64,000 bases of DNA from assembly GCF_001989995.2 (NCBI RefSeq), contig NZ_JAHGUP010000026.1, positions 1-64,000 of the forward strand, given 5' to 3'. Under the pieces are notes generated by a model. That model had not been told where the DNA came from. It was given only the letters and a program-made list of their open reading frames with translations, and did not search any database. Of the stretch, positions 38,204 to 46,976 are shown one piece after another (the first letter of the stretch is position 1; every line of letters starts with the position of its first letter). This stretch comes from Vibrio anguillarum (GTDB lineage: Bacteria; Pseudomonadota; Gammaproteobacteria; Enterobacterales; Vibrionaceae). The translations under genes were made by a program, and so were the position numbers.

Positions 38204-39013
38204 ATGCGTGAACTCGATACCCCCGCTTCAGATAGCTACAACCAACGCTTCGGAGGCACTCGTCGCCTTTATGGAAATCGTGAGGTTGAAATACTGCGTG
38301 CTGCGCATGTGTGTGTGATTGGTATCGGTGGCGTTGGCTCGTGGGCAGTCGAAGCATTGGCGCGCACCGGCATTGGCGAGTTAACGCTGATTGATATGGA
38401 CGATGTGTGCGTCACCAACATCAACCGTCAAATCCATGCGATGAGCGGTACGGTTGGGCAAAGTAAGATTGAAGTGATGGCCGAGCGGGTCAAGCTCATC
38501 AACCCTGAGTGTGTGGTGCACTTAATTGATGACTTTATCACGCCAGATAACCAGCACCGCTATTTGAGTCAAACGTTCGATTACGTGCTTGATGCGATAG
38601 ACAGTTTGAAAGCGAAAGCTTCACTACTGGCTTATTGCCGTAGCAATAAAATTAAAGTGATTACCGTCGGTGGTGCGGGTGGTCAAGTTGACCCAACTCA
38701 AATCAAGGTCGCGGATTTAACCAAAACGATTCAAGACCCATTGGCAAAAAAACTCAAAGATACGCTTCGTCATCGCCATAATTTCCCTGTAAACCCTGCG
38801 CGTAAGTTTGGTATTGATTGCGTGTTCTCGACAGAGCAGCTCAAATATCCGCAAGCCGATGGCAGTGTGTGCGCGGTGAAATCAACCGCAGAAGGGCCAA
38901 AGCGGATGGATTGCGCCAGCGGATTTGGCGCTGCGACGGTTGTTACCGCAACCTTTGGTTTTGTTGCCGTAGCGCGCATTGTTGAAAAGTTAATTCAGAA
39001 ACATAAGGTGTAA
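38204..39013 (+). CDS. tcdA: tRNA threonylcarbamoyladenosine dehydratase
   Basis: TcdA (CsdL), 269 aa, an E1-like ATP-dependent enzyme that closes the side chain of t6A37 in tRNA to the cyclic form. The ThiF/E1 fold is plain: nucleotide loop GIGGVGSWAVEALARTG near residues 40-56, then LIDMDDVCVTNINRQ. It is followed five bases later by csdE, with csdA convergent just beyond; the three act together in E. coli. Confidence 0.94.
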   Translation: MRELDTPASDSYNQRFGGTRRLYGNREVEILRAAHVCVIGIGGVGSWAVEALARTGIGELTLIDMDDVCVTNINRQIHAMSGTVGQSKIEVMAERVKLINPECVVHLIDDFITPDNQHRYLSQTFDYVLDAIDSLKAKASLLAYCRSNKIKVITVGGAGGQVDPTQIKVADLTKTIQDPLAKKLKDTLRHRHNFPVNPARKFGIDCVFSTEQLKYPQADGSVCAVKSTAEGPKRMDCASGFGAATVVTATFGFVAVARIVEKLIQKHKV

Positions 39014-39018
39014 CGTTA

Positions 39019-39450
39019 ATGACTCCTTTTCCTGCCTCCCCCTTTGGTCGTGAGATTAGCGCTGATGAGATTGTGGCGACCATGCAAAATTTTACTGGCT
39101 GGGAAGATCGCTATCGACAAGTGATCCAGTGGGGGAAGTTATTGCCCACAATGCCTGATGCTTTGAAATCGCAGCAAGTCAGTGTTGCAGGCTGCGAGAG
39201 TCAAGTATGGTTAGTGGGGCTGGAGCACCAAGGAATATGGTCTTTCTGTGCCGATTCGGATGCGCGGATTGTGCGTGGTTTAATTGCTTTAGTCCTTGCT
39301 GCGTACAACGGCAAGACCTACGCACAAATTCAAGCGTTTGATGTGGATGCTTATTTTGAAAAAATAGGCTTGATTGCCCATTTAAGTCCTTCACGTGGTA
39401 ATGGCCTTAAAGCCATTGTCGATAAGATAAAAAATATCGATCCAAGCTGA
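39019..39450 (+). CDS. csdE: Sulfur acceptor protein CsdE
   Basis: CsdE, 143 aa, of the SufE/CsdE family. It takes sulfur from the cysteine desulfurase CsdA as a persulfide. The acceptor Cys is C59 in VAGCESQVWL. It starts five bases after tcdA, so it is likely co-transcribed. The csdA gene itself is on the opposite strand. Confidence 0.92.
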   Translation: MTPFPASPFGREISADEIVATMQNFTGWEDRYRQVIQWGKLLPTMPDALKSQQVSVAGCESQVWLVGLEHQGIWSFCADSDARIVRGLIALVLAAYNGKTYAQIQAFDVDAYFEKIGLIAHLSPSRGNGLKAIVDKIKNIDPS

Positions 39451-39455
39451 GCATC

Positions 39456-39478
39456 TCCCCCTTTTTATGAAAGGGGGA
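39456..39478. terminator. Convergent terminator between csdE and csdA
   Basis: The stem TCCCCCTTT/AAAGGGGGA with a five-base loop lies between the converging genes. The T run is short, so its strength is moderate. Confidence 0.7.
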
Positions 39479-39482
39479 ATTA

Positions 39483-40694
39483 TTACAGCATATCAACTGC
39501 TTTAGTGATGGCGGCGATCAACTGTTCAACCTCTTGTTCGGTATTGTAAATACCAAACGAAATTCTCACGGTGCCAGTTAATCCGAGCGCATCCATTAAT
39601 GGGTGAGCGCAGTGATGGCCAGAGCGAACCGCGATACCTTGCTGATCGAGTAAGGTGGCTATGTCTTGATGATGAACGCCATCCATCACAAAACTGAGAA
39701 TACTGGCATTCGGTTGATAGCCGATTATGCGAATATCATCGAGCTGTTGCAGGGCTTGATAAGTACGTGCTTGCAATCTATGCAGGTGAGTTTCTACGGT
39801 CGTCCGATTGCAGTTTTGTAACCATTCGATTGCTTTGGCAAGGGCTATCGCTCCTGCGACATTCGGTGTGCCTGCTTCAAATTTCCCCGGCATTTCGGCA
39901 AATGTTGTGCCTTCAAACGACACTTTTTCTACCATCTTGCCGCCGCCATGCCATGGAGGCATTGTTTCAAGCAGCGCTAATTTTCCGTACAGAACGCCAA
40001 TGCCAGCGGGAGCGTAAAGCTTGTGCCCAGAAAAGAGATAAAAGTCGGCGTCGAGTTCGCGCACGTTGACAGTTTCATGCACAATTCCTTGCGCGCCATC
40101 AATCACGACCACAGCGCCGACTTGGTGCGCCAGTTTAATCACGGTTTCAATCGGTTGGCGCGTGCCCGTCACGTTGGTGGTATGGGCTAAGGCGACAATT
40201 TTGGTTTTACTCGATAGTCGTGCTTGAAAAGCCTCAAGATCAAAGTGGCACTCTGGCGTGATGGGGATTTTGACGACGTTTGCTCCGGTTTGAGCCGCGA
40301 CGATTTGCCAAGGCACTATATTGGCGTGGTGTTCCATTTCACTGACCAGAATCTCATCACCGGCTTGCAATGTATTACGTGCGTAAGTCTGCGCGATCAG
40401 GTTGATCGCTTCGGTCGCTCCGCGAGTCCAAATAATCTCTTTACGAGATGATGCGCCAATAAATTGAGCCATAGTGTCACGCGCCGCTTCAAAATCGCTG
40501 GTCGCTTTTGCTGTTAAGCGATGGCTACCACGATGTACATTGGCATTTTGCGTACTGTAGTAATGGCTAATGGCATCTATCACCACTTGCGGCTTTTGCG
40601 TGGTAGCGGCGCTGTCTAGATAAATCAGAGTTTCGCCATCCACGGCTTGATTGAGCGCGGGGAATTGGTCGCGAATGGTCTGCACGTCAAACAT
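39483..40694 (-). CDS. csdA: Cysteine desulfurase CsdA
   Basis: A class V aminotransferase-type PLP enzyme, 403 aa. The PLP lysine lies in LFSGHKLYAP near residue 225, and the catalytic cysteine in RSGHHCAHP near residue 362. It moves sulfur from cysteine to CsdE. The upstream yajL gene overlaps it by one base (TAATG), so panE-yajL-csdA looks like one transcription unit. SufS is a close relative, but csdE next door points to CsdA. Confidence 0.93.
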   Translation of the reverse strand: MFDVQTIRDQFPALNQAVDGETLIYLDSAATTQKPQVVIDAISHYYSTQNANVHRGSHRLTAKATSDFEAARDTMAQFIGASSRKEIIWTRGATEAINLIAQTYARNTLQAGDEILVSEMEHHANIVPWQIVAAQTGANVVKIPITPECHFDLEAFQARLSSKTKIVALAHTTNVTGTRQPIETVIKLAHQVGAVVVIDGAQGIVHETVNVRELDADFYLFSGHKLYAPAGIGVLYGKLALLETMPPWHGGGKMVEKVSFEGTTFAEMPGKFEAGTPNVAGAIALAKAIEWLQNCNRTTVETHLHRLQARTYQALQQLDDIRIIGYQPNASILSFVMDGVHHQDIATLLDQQGIAVRSGHHCAHPLMDALGLTGTVRISFGIYNTEQEVEQLIAAITKAVDML

Positions 40695-41293
40695 TATTGC
40701 TCACCTAACTCGTGATAATTCAATGCTGCCAGTGTCACCATTGGTTGTGCAACTGACCATGCGTGTGCTTTACCTGAGAGTGATATGATGATCTCCATCG
40801 CGAACTCAAGTGCTGTTCCCGGCCCTTGGCTGGTGATTAATTGGTGGTGTGTATCGATGGTTACGCGTTGATCTCGCCATAAATCAGTGGGGATATGCTC
40901 TCGAAAAGCTGGGTGCCCTGTCATGATCGCTTGCGGGAAAAGCTGATGATGTTGCAAAACTAAGGCTGGCGTGGCACAAATAGCCGCCAACCATCGACCA
41001 TGGTTATGCTGTTGCTTGAGCATTTCGATTAGCATTGGATTGTCACGAAAGATCTCAGCGCCTCCAACGCCACCGGGCAGCGCAATCACGTCAAACTCTT
41101 CATCGATCACATCCAGCAGTTTACAGTCTGCGGTTAGTGTGACTCCGCGTGAGGCTTTCATCATCAATTGCCCGTCGAGATTAGCACTGGCAACCACGAC
41201 TTGATAGCCAGCTCTGACCATCATATCAATCACGGTGATCGCTTCCATCTCTTCGCAGCCCGTTGCTATCGGGACTAAAATTCGTTTACTCAT
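40694..41293 (-). CDS. yajL: DJ-1/PfpI family protein YajL
   Basis: A 199-aa DJ-1 superfamily protein with the nucleophilic Cys 106 in ICATPALVLQ and glutamate GCEEMEAITVIDMM at residues 12-26. YajL is a chaperone and oxidative stress protein with reported deglycase activity, which is debated. It overlaps csdA by one base and panE by four (ATGA), implying an operon. Confidence 0.92.
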   Translation of the reverse strand: MSKRILVPIATGCEEMEAITVIDMMVRAGYQVVVASANLDGQLMMKASRGVTLTADCKLLDVIDEEFDVIALPGGVGGAEIFRDNPMLIEMLKQQHNHGRWLAAICATPALVLQHHQLFPQAIMTGHPAFREHIPTDLWRDQRVTIDTHHQLITSQGPGTALEFAMEIIISLSGKAHAWSVAQPMVTLAALNYHELGEQ

Positions 41294-42180
41294 TGGCTTT
41301 TCCAGCTGTGTTCTATCTGTTGAATGGCGTGATATAGCTTACTATTTTCTGGTGTTGCGAGCTGATGTTGCTCTGCTTTCTTCAGTAAATAGCCCGTAAT
41401 AAAGTCTATCTCAGTCTTGCGTTGATAAAAAATATCTTGATGCATTGATGAATAATTCTCTGCTGTGGCTTGAATCACCTGCTTAACCTTAGCAAGCAGT
41501 GATGATTGAGTGATCGCAAAGCCTTCAGCGCTCATGACATCGGCGACTTCTGCAACAATATTTTCCAGCGGCCGTTGGAAGCGTTCATCGGCTAAATCAC
41601 CATTGCGACATTGCTCTAACGCGGTGAGCGGGTTAATCGCGCAGTTAATCGCAAGCTTATGCCATAGTGCTTCTTCAATCGTGTTATTCCACATTACGTT
41701 TGGCAATGCATGCTGAAGTACATCCACTAGAAACTGACACTGCTTGCCTTCGGCATTGTAAGCCCCTAATTGAGTTACGCCTTTGCCAGTATGCAACACT
41801 TGATTCATTGACGGCTTGAGTGCACCGTGCGTGGTAGTTGAAAGCACAATAGGAAAGTCATTCAGTTGATCCTGTATTGAATCAAGCGCGCCCATGCCGT
41901 TGTGTATAAATAGTAAAATGGTGTCACGATTGAGTGTATTCAGCAACGGAGTGAGCGCTTGCTCAACTTGCCAAGCCTTAACGGTAATCAGTAAGAGATC
42001 GGCATGGCAGAGCGCGGCGTGATCATTGCAGGGTAGGGTAATAGACGCCTGTTTATCTAAAGCAATGGAAAGTGAAGATTGAGGTTGTCTGCCCCATAAT
42101 GAAACGCGGTGTCCAGAAGCATGCAGCTTTGTCGCCCAAAGCAACCCAACCGCGCCCGGCCCAAGCACGACGATATTCAT
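41290..42180 (-). CDS. panE: 2-dehydropantoate 2-reductase
   Basis: PanE, 296 aa, reduces ketopantoate to pantoate with NADPH in pantothenate/CoA synthesis. The N-terminal Rossmann motif VLGPGAVGLLWA spans residues 5-16, and the catalytic-lysine region is ALWHKLAINCAINPLTAL. First gene of the panE-yajL-csdA unit; overlaps yajL by ATGA. Confidence 0.93.
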   Translation of the reverse strand: MNIVVLGPGAVGLLWATKLHASGHRVSLWGRQPQSSLSIALDKQASITLPCNDHAALCHADLLLITVKAWQVEQALTPLLNTLNRDTILLFIHNGMGALDSIQDQLNDFPIVLSTTTHGALKPSMNQVLHTGKGVTQLGAYNAEGKQCQFLVDVLQHALPNVMWNNTIEEALWHKLAINCAINPLTALEQCRNGDLADERFQRPLENIVAEVADVMSAEGFAITQSSLLAKVKQVIQATAENYSSMHQDIFYQRKTEIDFITGYLLKKAEQHQLATPENSKLYHAIQQIEHSWKSQ

Positions 42181-42237
42181 AACACCTCTCCATTGTTAAC
42201 TTTGCGCCAAGGATAATGAGGTAGAAATGGAAAGCAA

Positions 42238-42266
42238 TAAAAATGGCGCTCGAGAGCGCCATTTAG
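42238..42266 (-). terminator. Terminator of ompK
   Basis: The stem AAATGGCGCT/AGCGCCATTT with a CGAG loop is followed on the minus strand by TTTATT. It lies 20 bp past the ompK stop codon. Confidence 0.88.
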
Positions 42267-42284
42267 CCAAAAACTTCGGTTCGA

Positions 42285-43097
42285 TTAGAACTTGTAAGTC
42301 ACAGCTAGGTAGTGACCAACGCCTGAAGATTCAGCTTTAGCAGCGTTATCCCATGGTAATGATTCACCATCTTCGAAACCATAAACGTTATGGTAAAGTT
42401 TTAGACCGTAACCCACAGCAAAGCGATCTGAGTGCCAGTAGATACCGTTAAACATACCGCCACCATTGCTCGCTTGAGAGTATTCATCTTCCATACCAAA
42501 TTGGTAGTCAATGTAACCTTGGTAAGAGATAAATGAGCCGTTTTCAAAGAAGTAGAAAGGTTTAAACCAGTTGGTTGAAATTTGGAAACCATTCCAATCT
42601 TTTTTACCCGAATCATAAGTTCCATAAAGGTTTAAGCCCATTTTACCGAACCAAGGTACGTTAATATCAGAGCCAAGACCGATTTTTTGAGTGTTTACAC
42701 CGTTTTGACCACCATCCCATTCAAGTACAGATGCTACATAAAGTTCTTGTACTGGACCGAAAGAAAGATCTTTACCCGTTGCCGCATCTAAAGACATACG
42801 TGGTGCAATTTTCATGAAGATTTTGTCTTTGTTATTTTTATCACTGCTTTTGTCGCTTAGCAGGTTGAATACATCAACGTAACCGTATAGATCAAAAATA
42901 CCAGAGCGACCGCCAAATTCCATTTCTAGATAGTCATGACTTGACTCATAAGGGCCTTTTTCGTTTAAAGCAGCCATTAGGTTAAATTGCATCCATTTGT
43001 AATCATTTTTATGGATGTCGCCATCGGAATAGTCAGCTGCTATAACTGGAGCAGAAGTTGCAGCCATTAGGCCTAGAGCTAGAAGTGATTTACGCAT
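42285..43097 (-). CDS. ompK: Outer membrane porin OmpK (Tsx-like)
   Basis: A 270-aa outer-membrane beta-barrel with a signal peptide of about 20 residues ending VIAA. It belongs to the OmpK/Tsx nucleoside-channel family: DYKWMQFNLM at the start of the mature part and a terminal Phe (YLAVTYKF). OmpK is the receptor of phage KVP40 in vibrios and likely admits nucleosides. It is alone in its unit, with a CRP-like site 200 bp upstream. Confidence 0.92.
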   Translation of the reverse strand: MRKSLLALGLMAATSAPVIAADYSDGDIHKNDYKWMQFNLMAALNEKGPYESSHDYLEMEFGGRSGIFDLYGYVDVFNLLSDKSSDKNNKDKIFMKIAPRMSLDAATGKDLSFGPVQELYVASVLEWDGGQNGVNTQKIGLGSDINVPWFGKMGLNLYGTYDSGKKDWNGFQISTNWFKPFYFFENGSFISYQGYIDYQFGMEDEYSQASNGGGMFNGIYWHSDRFAVGYGLKLYHNVYGFEDGESLPWDNAAKAESSGVGHYLAVTYKF

Positions 43098-43226
43098 AAG
43101 GGGGACTCTCTATGTTTTGTCATAATTCAGCACACGTATATTTCTGATGTGCGTTCAATTGGCCCGAATAATAACGATAAAAATCTCAATTAAAAGTGAT
43201 TGCGAATGCAAAAGTGAACAAACTTG

Positions 43227-43240
43227 GTGACCGAGGTCAC
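43227..43240. promoter_or_regulatory. Perfect palindrome upstream of ompK
   Basis: GTGACC-GA-GGTCAC is a palindrome with 6-bp arms and a 2-bp centre, 130 bp upstream of the ompK start. It could be an operator of ompK. Regulator unknown. Confidence 0.35.
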
Positions 43241-43295
43241 GATAATGAACATTTGCTCGGAACTAAATTAATATTTCGTTCGCTTGCATCTTTAA

Positions 43296-43311
43296 TGTGA
43301 TTTTAATCACT
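43296..43311. promoter_or_regulatory. CRP-like site in the ompK/LON-gene divergent region
   Basis: TGTGATTTTAATCACT matches TGTGA-N6-TCACA with one mismatch. It is 199 bp from the ompK start and 113 bp from the LON-domain gene start. Nucleoside porins of this family are commonly cAMP-CRP-controlled. Nothing else is seen in the 325-bp gap. Confidence 0.55.
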
Positions 43312-43423
43312 TAAACGTTTGCTTTAGTGTTGTTTTATGCAAATCGATAAACCAACATTTTTAGTTAGTGATCGTTTTGTAATCTTCAACGTATTTATTG
43401 ACGGGCATGATGAAGAGTGATGA

Positions 43424-44002
43424 ATGATGAAAAAATTGATGCTGTTTCCTTTAGCTTCAATCGTTTTACCAGAAGGGAAAATGAAGCTACGGATCTTTGA
43501 ATCAAGGTATAAGAGGATGGTCACTCAATCCAGCCAGTCTGACTCTACATTTGGCATTTGTTTGATTGATAACAAAAAAGGCAATAAAGCAAATCAGTTA
43601 TCTAAATTTGGGATGTTGGTTAAGATTGTTGATTTTGAAGCGCTCGACAATGGGATGTTAGGATTAACCGTGATGGGGATGGAGCGCTTTAAAATAGAGT
43701 CAGTAGTGAGCGAATTTGATGGGCTGCGAGTTGCTCAGGTCACGTCATTGCCCAGTTGGCCAGTAAGAGATTTAGAACCTCACGAATGGTATTTAAGCCA
43801 CCAGTTACAAGCGGTTTATCAACAATTTCCTCAGCTTGGCGAGCTCTATTCGCACTGTTTTTTTGATGATGCCAGTTGGGTGGCGCAGCGATGGCTAGAG
43901 TTGCTCCCTATCTCGATTCAACAATTTGATGATTTAATGAGGCAGGATGACGCGCACAGTGCGGTTGACTTTTTATTGCAGGTAATCGAAGTCTCACACT
44001 AA
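43424..44002 (+). CDS. LON peptidase substrate-binding domain protein
   Basis: A 192-aa cytoplasmic protein made of the Lon N-terminal (substrate-binding) domain alone: LFPLASIVLPEGKMKLRIFESRYKRMV matches the first strand region of that domain, and no ATPase or protease follows. Such stand-alone domains are widespread but of unknown role. Two ATGs lie in tandem (43424, 43427). The next gene, the sigma factor, starts 162 bp later. Confidence 0.87.
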   Translation: MMKKLMLFPLASIVLPEGKMKLRIFESRYKRMVTQSSQSDSTFGICLIDNKKGNKANQLSKFGMLVKIVDFEALDNGMLGLTVMGMERFKIESVVSEFDGLRVAQVTSLPSWPVRDLEPHEWYLSHQLQAVYQQFPQLGELYSHCFFDDASWVAQRWLELLPISIQQFDDLMRQDDAHSAVDFLLQVIEVSH

Positions 44003-44078
44003 CTTTGAAAGCGTGTAGTAAGCTTAAACGAGAAGTCGCTCTGTAGTAGTGGCTCTGCATAAAAAAGAATACGACGAG

Positions 44079-44106
44079 TGATCGATGTATGCATTGCTCA
44101 CGTATA
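44079..44106 (+). promoter_or_regulatory. Possible RpoE(ChrR-type) promoter of the sigma factor
   Basis: TGATCG (44079-44084) and CGTATA (44101-44106), 16 bp apart, resemble the TGATC-type -35 of ChrR-controlled ECF sigma factors. They lie 57-85 bp upstream of the sigma gene. Autoregulation is inferred. Confidence 0.35.
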
Positions 44107-44163
44107 ACGTTTATGGCTACTGTATGCCAATAACAACGGTTACTCCTAAAGGAAGAGCGCAGC

Positions 44164-44766
44164 ATGAGCAGTGATTCTCAGCATAGTGTGTCGCTAAGCC
44201 CAAGCTACACCAAGCAAGACTGGGCTGAATGCATGGAACGTGTCAAGCAACGTGATAAGCAGGCGTTTGCCTTAGTGTTTCGTTATTTCTCTCCTCGCTT
44301 ACAACAGTTTGCGTTTAAGCATGTAGGCAGTGAGCAAGTGGCGTTAGAAATGGTGCAAGAAACCATGACCACGGTGTGGCAGAAATCGCATCTATTCGAT
44401 AACCGAAAAAGTTCGCTTTCGACGTGGGTTTACACGATTGCACGCAATTTGTGTTTTGATCTTCTGCGTAAGCAGCGCGGGCGAGAGTTACATGTTTATG
44501 CCGATGATATTTGGCCAACTGACTACTGCCCACCTGATTTGGTAGAACATTACTGTCCTGAACATGACATGTTAAAAGAGCAAATATTAAAGTTTGTGGC
44601 GCTGTTGCCTGAAGCTCAGCAAGCCATCGTGAAGGCGGTGTATCTTGAGGAACTGCCCCAGCAGCAGGTTGCGGAGATGTTCAATATTCCTCTCGGTACG
44701 GTCAAATCGCGTTTACGACTAGCCGTTGAAAAACTTAGACATTCTATTCAAGCGGAGCAATTATGA
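44164..44766 (+). CDS. ECF RNA polymerase sigma factor, RpoE of the ChrR type
   Basis: A 200-aa sigma-70 family protein of the ECF kind. Region 2 lies at about residues 25-95 (FALVFRYFSPRLQQFAFKHVGSE..) and region 4 at about 140-190 (LPEAQQAIVKAVYLEELPQQQVAEMFNIPLGTVKSRLRLAVEKL). It is followed by a ChrR-type anti-sigma gene with ATGA overlap, so this is the singlet-oxygen-type RpoE first described in Rhodobacter. It is not the envelope-stress RpoE (no rseA). The ribosome binding site is AAAGGAAGAG. Confidence 0.93.
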   Translation: MSSDSQHSVSLSPSYTKQDWAECMERVKQRDKQAFALVFRYFSPRLQQFAFKHVGSEQVALEMVQETMTTVWQKSHLFDNRKSSLSTWVYTIARNLCFDLLRKQRGRELHVYADDIWPTDYCPPDLVEHYCPEHDMLKEQILKFVALLPEAQQAIVKAVYLEELPQQQVAEMFNIPLGTVKSRLRLAVEKLRHSIQAEQL

Positions 44767-45446
44767 GCCACCATCCAAGCAACGAAGTACTGCAGCAGTA
44801 TGCCAATGGTTCAATTGATGCGGCGCATGGCATTATGATTGCCACTCACCTTGAACTCTGTACTCAGTGTCGTCAACAGGTTCAATACTTAGAAACTCGG
44901 GCCGCCGAAGCATTGTTGAGCCAATCGTTGCCGCAACAAAGAATGGCCGTTTCTAATGATGATCATTTAAACCAGATGTTTGAAACGATCACGGCGCTGG
45001 ATACCCTACACCCATCGACCTTGCGTAAGCCTGAGTCGATAGAAATTAAAGTCAATGATCGCGTTATGATGCTGCCTAGTACGCTGAGCCAACTGATTCG
45101 CTTCAAAGGCGAGTGGCGCAGCTATGGTGGTAAAGTTTTTAGTGCCCACCTAGATATTGCTGAAGACTCTCGCATGAACCTGATGTACATCAATCACAAC
45201 GTGCAGATCCCTCAGCATACACACAAAGGGGTTGAGTCGACCTTGGTGCTCCATGGTGGCTTCAGTGATGAAGATGGGCATTATAAAGTGGGTGATTTCA
45301 TTCAAAGAGATGCGAGTATTAAACACAGCCCTTTTACCAAAGTGGATGAAGATTGTTTATGCTTAACGGTGCTAACTGAGCCGATGCTGTTTACGCAAGG
45401 TGTTGCGAGAGTGTTTAACTTATTTGGTAAAGGTCTCTATCCGTAG
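44763..45446 (+). CDS. chrR: ChrR-type zinc anti-sigma factor with cupin domain
   Basis: A 227-aa protein. The N-terminal zinc anti-sigma motif H-x3-C-x2-C is at H29, C33 and C36. The C-terminal cupin domain carries QHTHKGVESTLVLHGGF and HSPFTKVDEDCLC. In Rhodobacter ChrR releases its sigma factor on singlet oxygen. The start overlaps the sigma stop codon, giving coupled translation. A terminator follows. Confidence 0.92.
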   Translation: MSHHPSNEVLQQYANGSIDAAHGIMIATHLELCTQCRQQVQYLETRAAEALLSQSLPQQRMAVSNDDHLNQMFETITALDTLHPSTLRKPESIEIKVNDRVMMLPSTLSQLIRFKGEWRSYGGKVFSAHLDIAEDSRMNLMYINHNVQIPQHTHKGVESTLVLHGGFSDEDGHYKVGDFIQRDASIKHSPFTKVDEDCLCLTVLTEPMLFTQGVARVFNLFGKGLYP

Positions 45447-45467
45447 TCCATAGCAGGCACATCAAAT

Positions 45468-45498
45468 TAAAAAAGGTCGTATTGTACGACCTTTTTTT
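45468..45498. terminator. Bidirectional terminator between chrR and ampG
   Basis: The stem AGGTCGTA/TACGACCT with a 3-nt loop is flanked by A and T runs and separates two converging genes. Confidence 0.93.
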
Positions 45499-45501
45499 CA
45501 T

Positions 45502-46893
45502 CTAACGCTTATCAATGCCTTGCTTGGCAATATCATCGATGTCTCTCTGCCGAGCTTTTTGCAGTAAATCAGCAAAATAATGGCGCAGTGAGTAGAGCAT
45601 GATAAGGCTTGGTACTACCATCAGTGCAGTAATAATAAAGAACAGTGACCAATTATTGAGATAGTCGACCAGCTCTCCGCTAAAAGAGGCCAACGTGGTG
45701 CGGCCAAAGTTTCCTAGAGAGGCCAATAGCGCATATTGCGTTGCTGAAAATGCCTGCCCTGTTAACACAGTAAGAAACGAAACAAAGGCCACGGTGGAAA
45801 ACGCAGTGGTAAAGTTATCGACAATAATGGTCGCCAAGAACAGATGCTCATTAGGGCCAACTTGAGCGATCCACGAAAACATCAAATTACTGGCAGACAT
45901 CGCGATGCCACCAATCATCAAGCCGCGAACAATACCAAATCGCACGTTAAACATACTGCCAATCAAAGTGAAGAACAGGGTTGCTCCCCAACCAATTAAC
46001 TTCGAGTAGTGACCAATTTGTTCGTTGCTAAAGCCAATTTCTTTGTAAAATGGAATCGACATTCGGCCAAGAAAAGCTTCGCCAATCTTGAATAAAAAAA
46101 CAAACAACAGCAGGGTTAGTGCTACTTGCGCGCCATTGCGTTTGAAGAAATCGAGAAATGGTTCGATTACGGTAACGGTGAACCACGCGACGACTTTCGA
46201 ACCAACTACCTGATTGTGTCGCAGCTCCGCTTGATGCTGTAGTGCTTCGCGATGTGTTTTTGGTTCTCCCACCAAGAGCGTGAAAAGCATTAACAGCCCG
46301 ACACAGAGTGCCATGCCATAATAAACGGCATTCCAACCGATACTATCGGCGTTTACAAAAGCGAGATAGCCCGGCAGAGAATATCCAGTCCACCACCCCA
46401 TGATGGCCATGGCGGAGGCTTGTGGCAGCTTATTGGCTTGTGATTTGGGGAAAGTATCGATACGAAAAGCATCAATCGCGATATCTTGAGTGGCAGAAGC
46501 GATCGCAATGCCCAAGGCAAGCATTGAGGTAAACATCAAATTTTGGGCTGGATTGACACCCGCAATCAGCAACGTACAGATCAAAATGATCGATTGGCAC
46601 AAAAATACCCAACTGCGGCGTTGACCTAATAATGGCGTCAGAATGGGTAATTTGACGCGATCCACCAATGGGGCCCATAGAAAATTAATCGCGTAAACTG
46701 CGAAGACACTGCCAAAATAACCAATAGCAGCGGTGGTTAAGCCTGCATCTTTTAGCCATCCTGACATATTTGAACCAATCAAAACCCACGGAAAACCGCT
46801 CGAACACCCCATCATAAATACCCACAATAGGCGTTTATCAAGATAGCTACGGATAGTTTCCATCCAAGTGAGAGAGGAGGAGGTTGATGGCAT
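45502..46893 (-). CDS. ampG: Muropeptide permease AmpG family
   Basis: A 463-aa MFS transporter with 12 or more membrane segments. AmpG brings anhydro-muropeptides into the cytoplasm for cell wall recycling. Family marks are LLWVFMMGCSSGFPWVLIGSNMSGWLKDAG and LMLALGIAIASATQDIAIDAFRID. It is separate from ppiA by a terminator. MltA, which makes such muropeptides, is also in this window. Confidence 0.9.
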   Translation of the reverse strand: MPSTSSSLTWMETIRSYLDKRLLWVFMMGCSSGFPWVLIGSNMSGWLKDAGLTTAAIGYFGSVFAVYAINFLWAPLVDRVKLPILTPLLGQRRSWVFLCQSIILICTLLIAGVNPAQNLMFTSMLALGIAIASATQDIAIDAFRIDTFPKSQANKLPQASAMAIMGWWTGYSLPGYLAFVNADSIGWNAVYYGMALCVGLLMLFTLLVGEPKTHREALQHQAELRHNQVVGSKVVAWFTVTVIEPFLDFFKRNGAQVALTLLLFVFLFKIGEAFLGRMSIPFYKEIGFSNEQIGHYSKLIGWGATLFFTLIGSMFNVRFGIVRGLMIGGIAMSASNLMFSWIAQVGPNEHLFLATIIVDNFTTAFSTVAFVSFLTVLTGQAFSATQYALLASLGNFGRTTLASFSGELVDYLNNWSLFFIITALMVVPSLIMLYSLRHYFADLLQKARQRDIDDIAKQGIDKR

Positions 46894-46947
46894 ACAGCGA
46901 ATCCTTGTCAGTAAAGCAACTTAGGTCGAAAGGCGACCCAATAAAAT

Positions 46948-46971
46948 CAAACGCCGATAAATCGGCGTTGG
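46948..46971 (-). terminator. Terminator of ppiA
   Basis: The stem AACGCCGAT/ATCGGCGTT with a 2-nt loop is followed on the minus strand by TGATTTTATT. It lies 8 bp past the ppiA stop codon. Confidence 0.75.
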
Positions 46972-46976
46972 TATGG

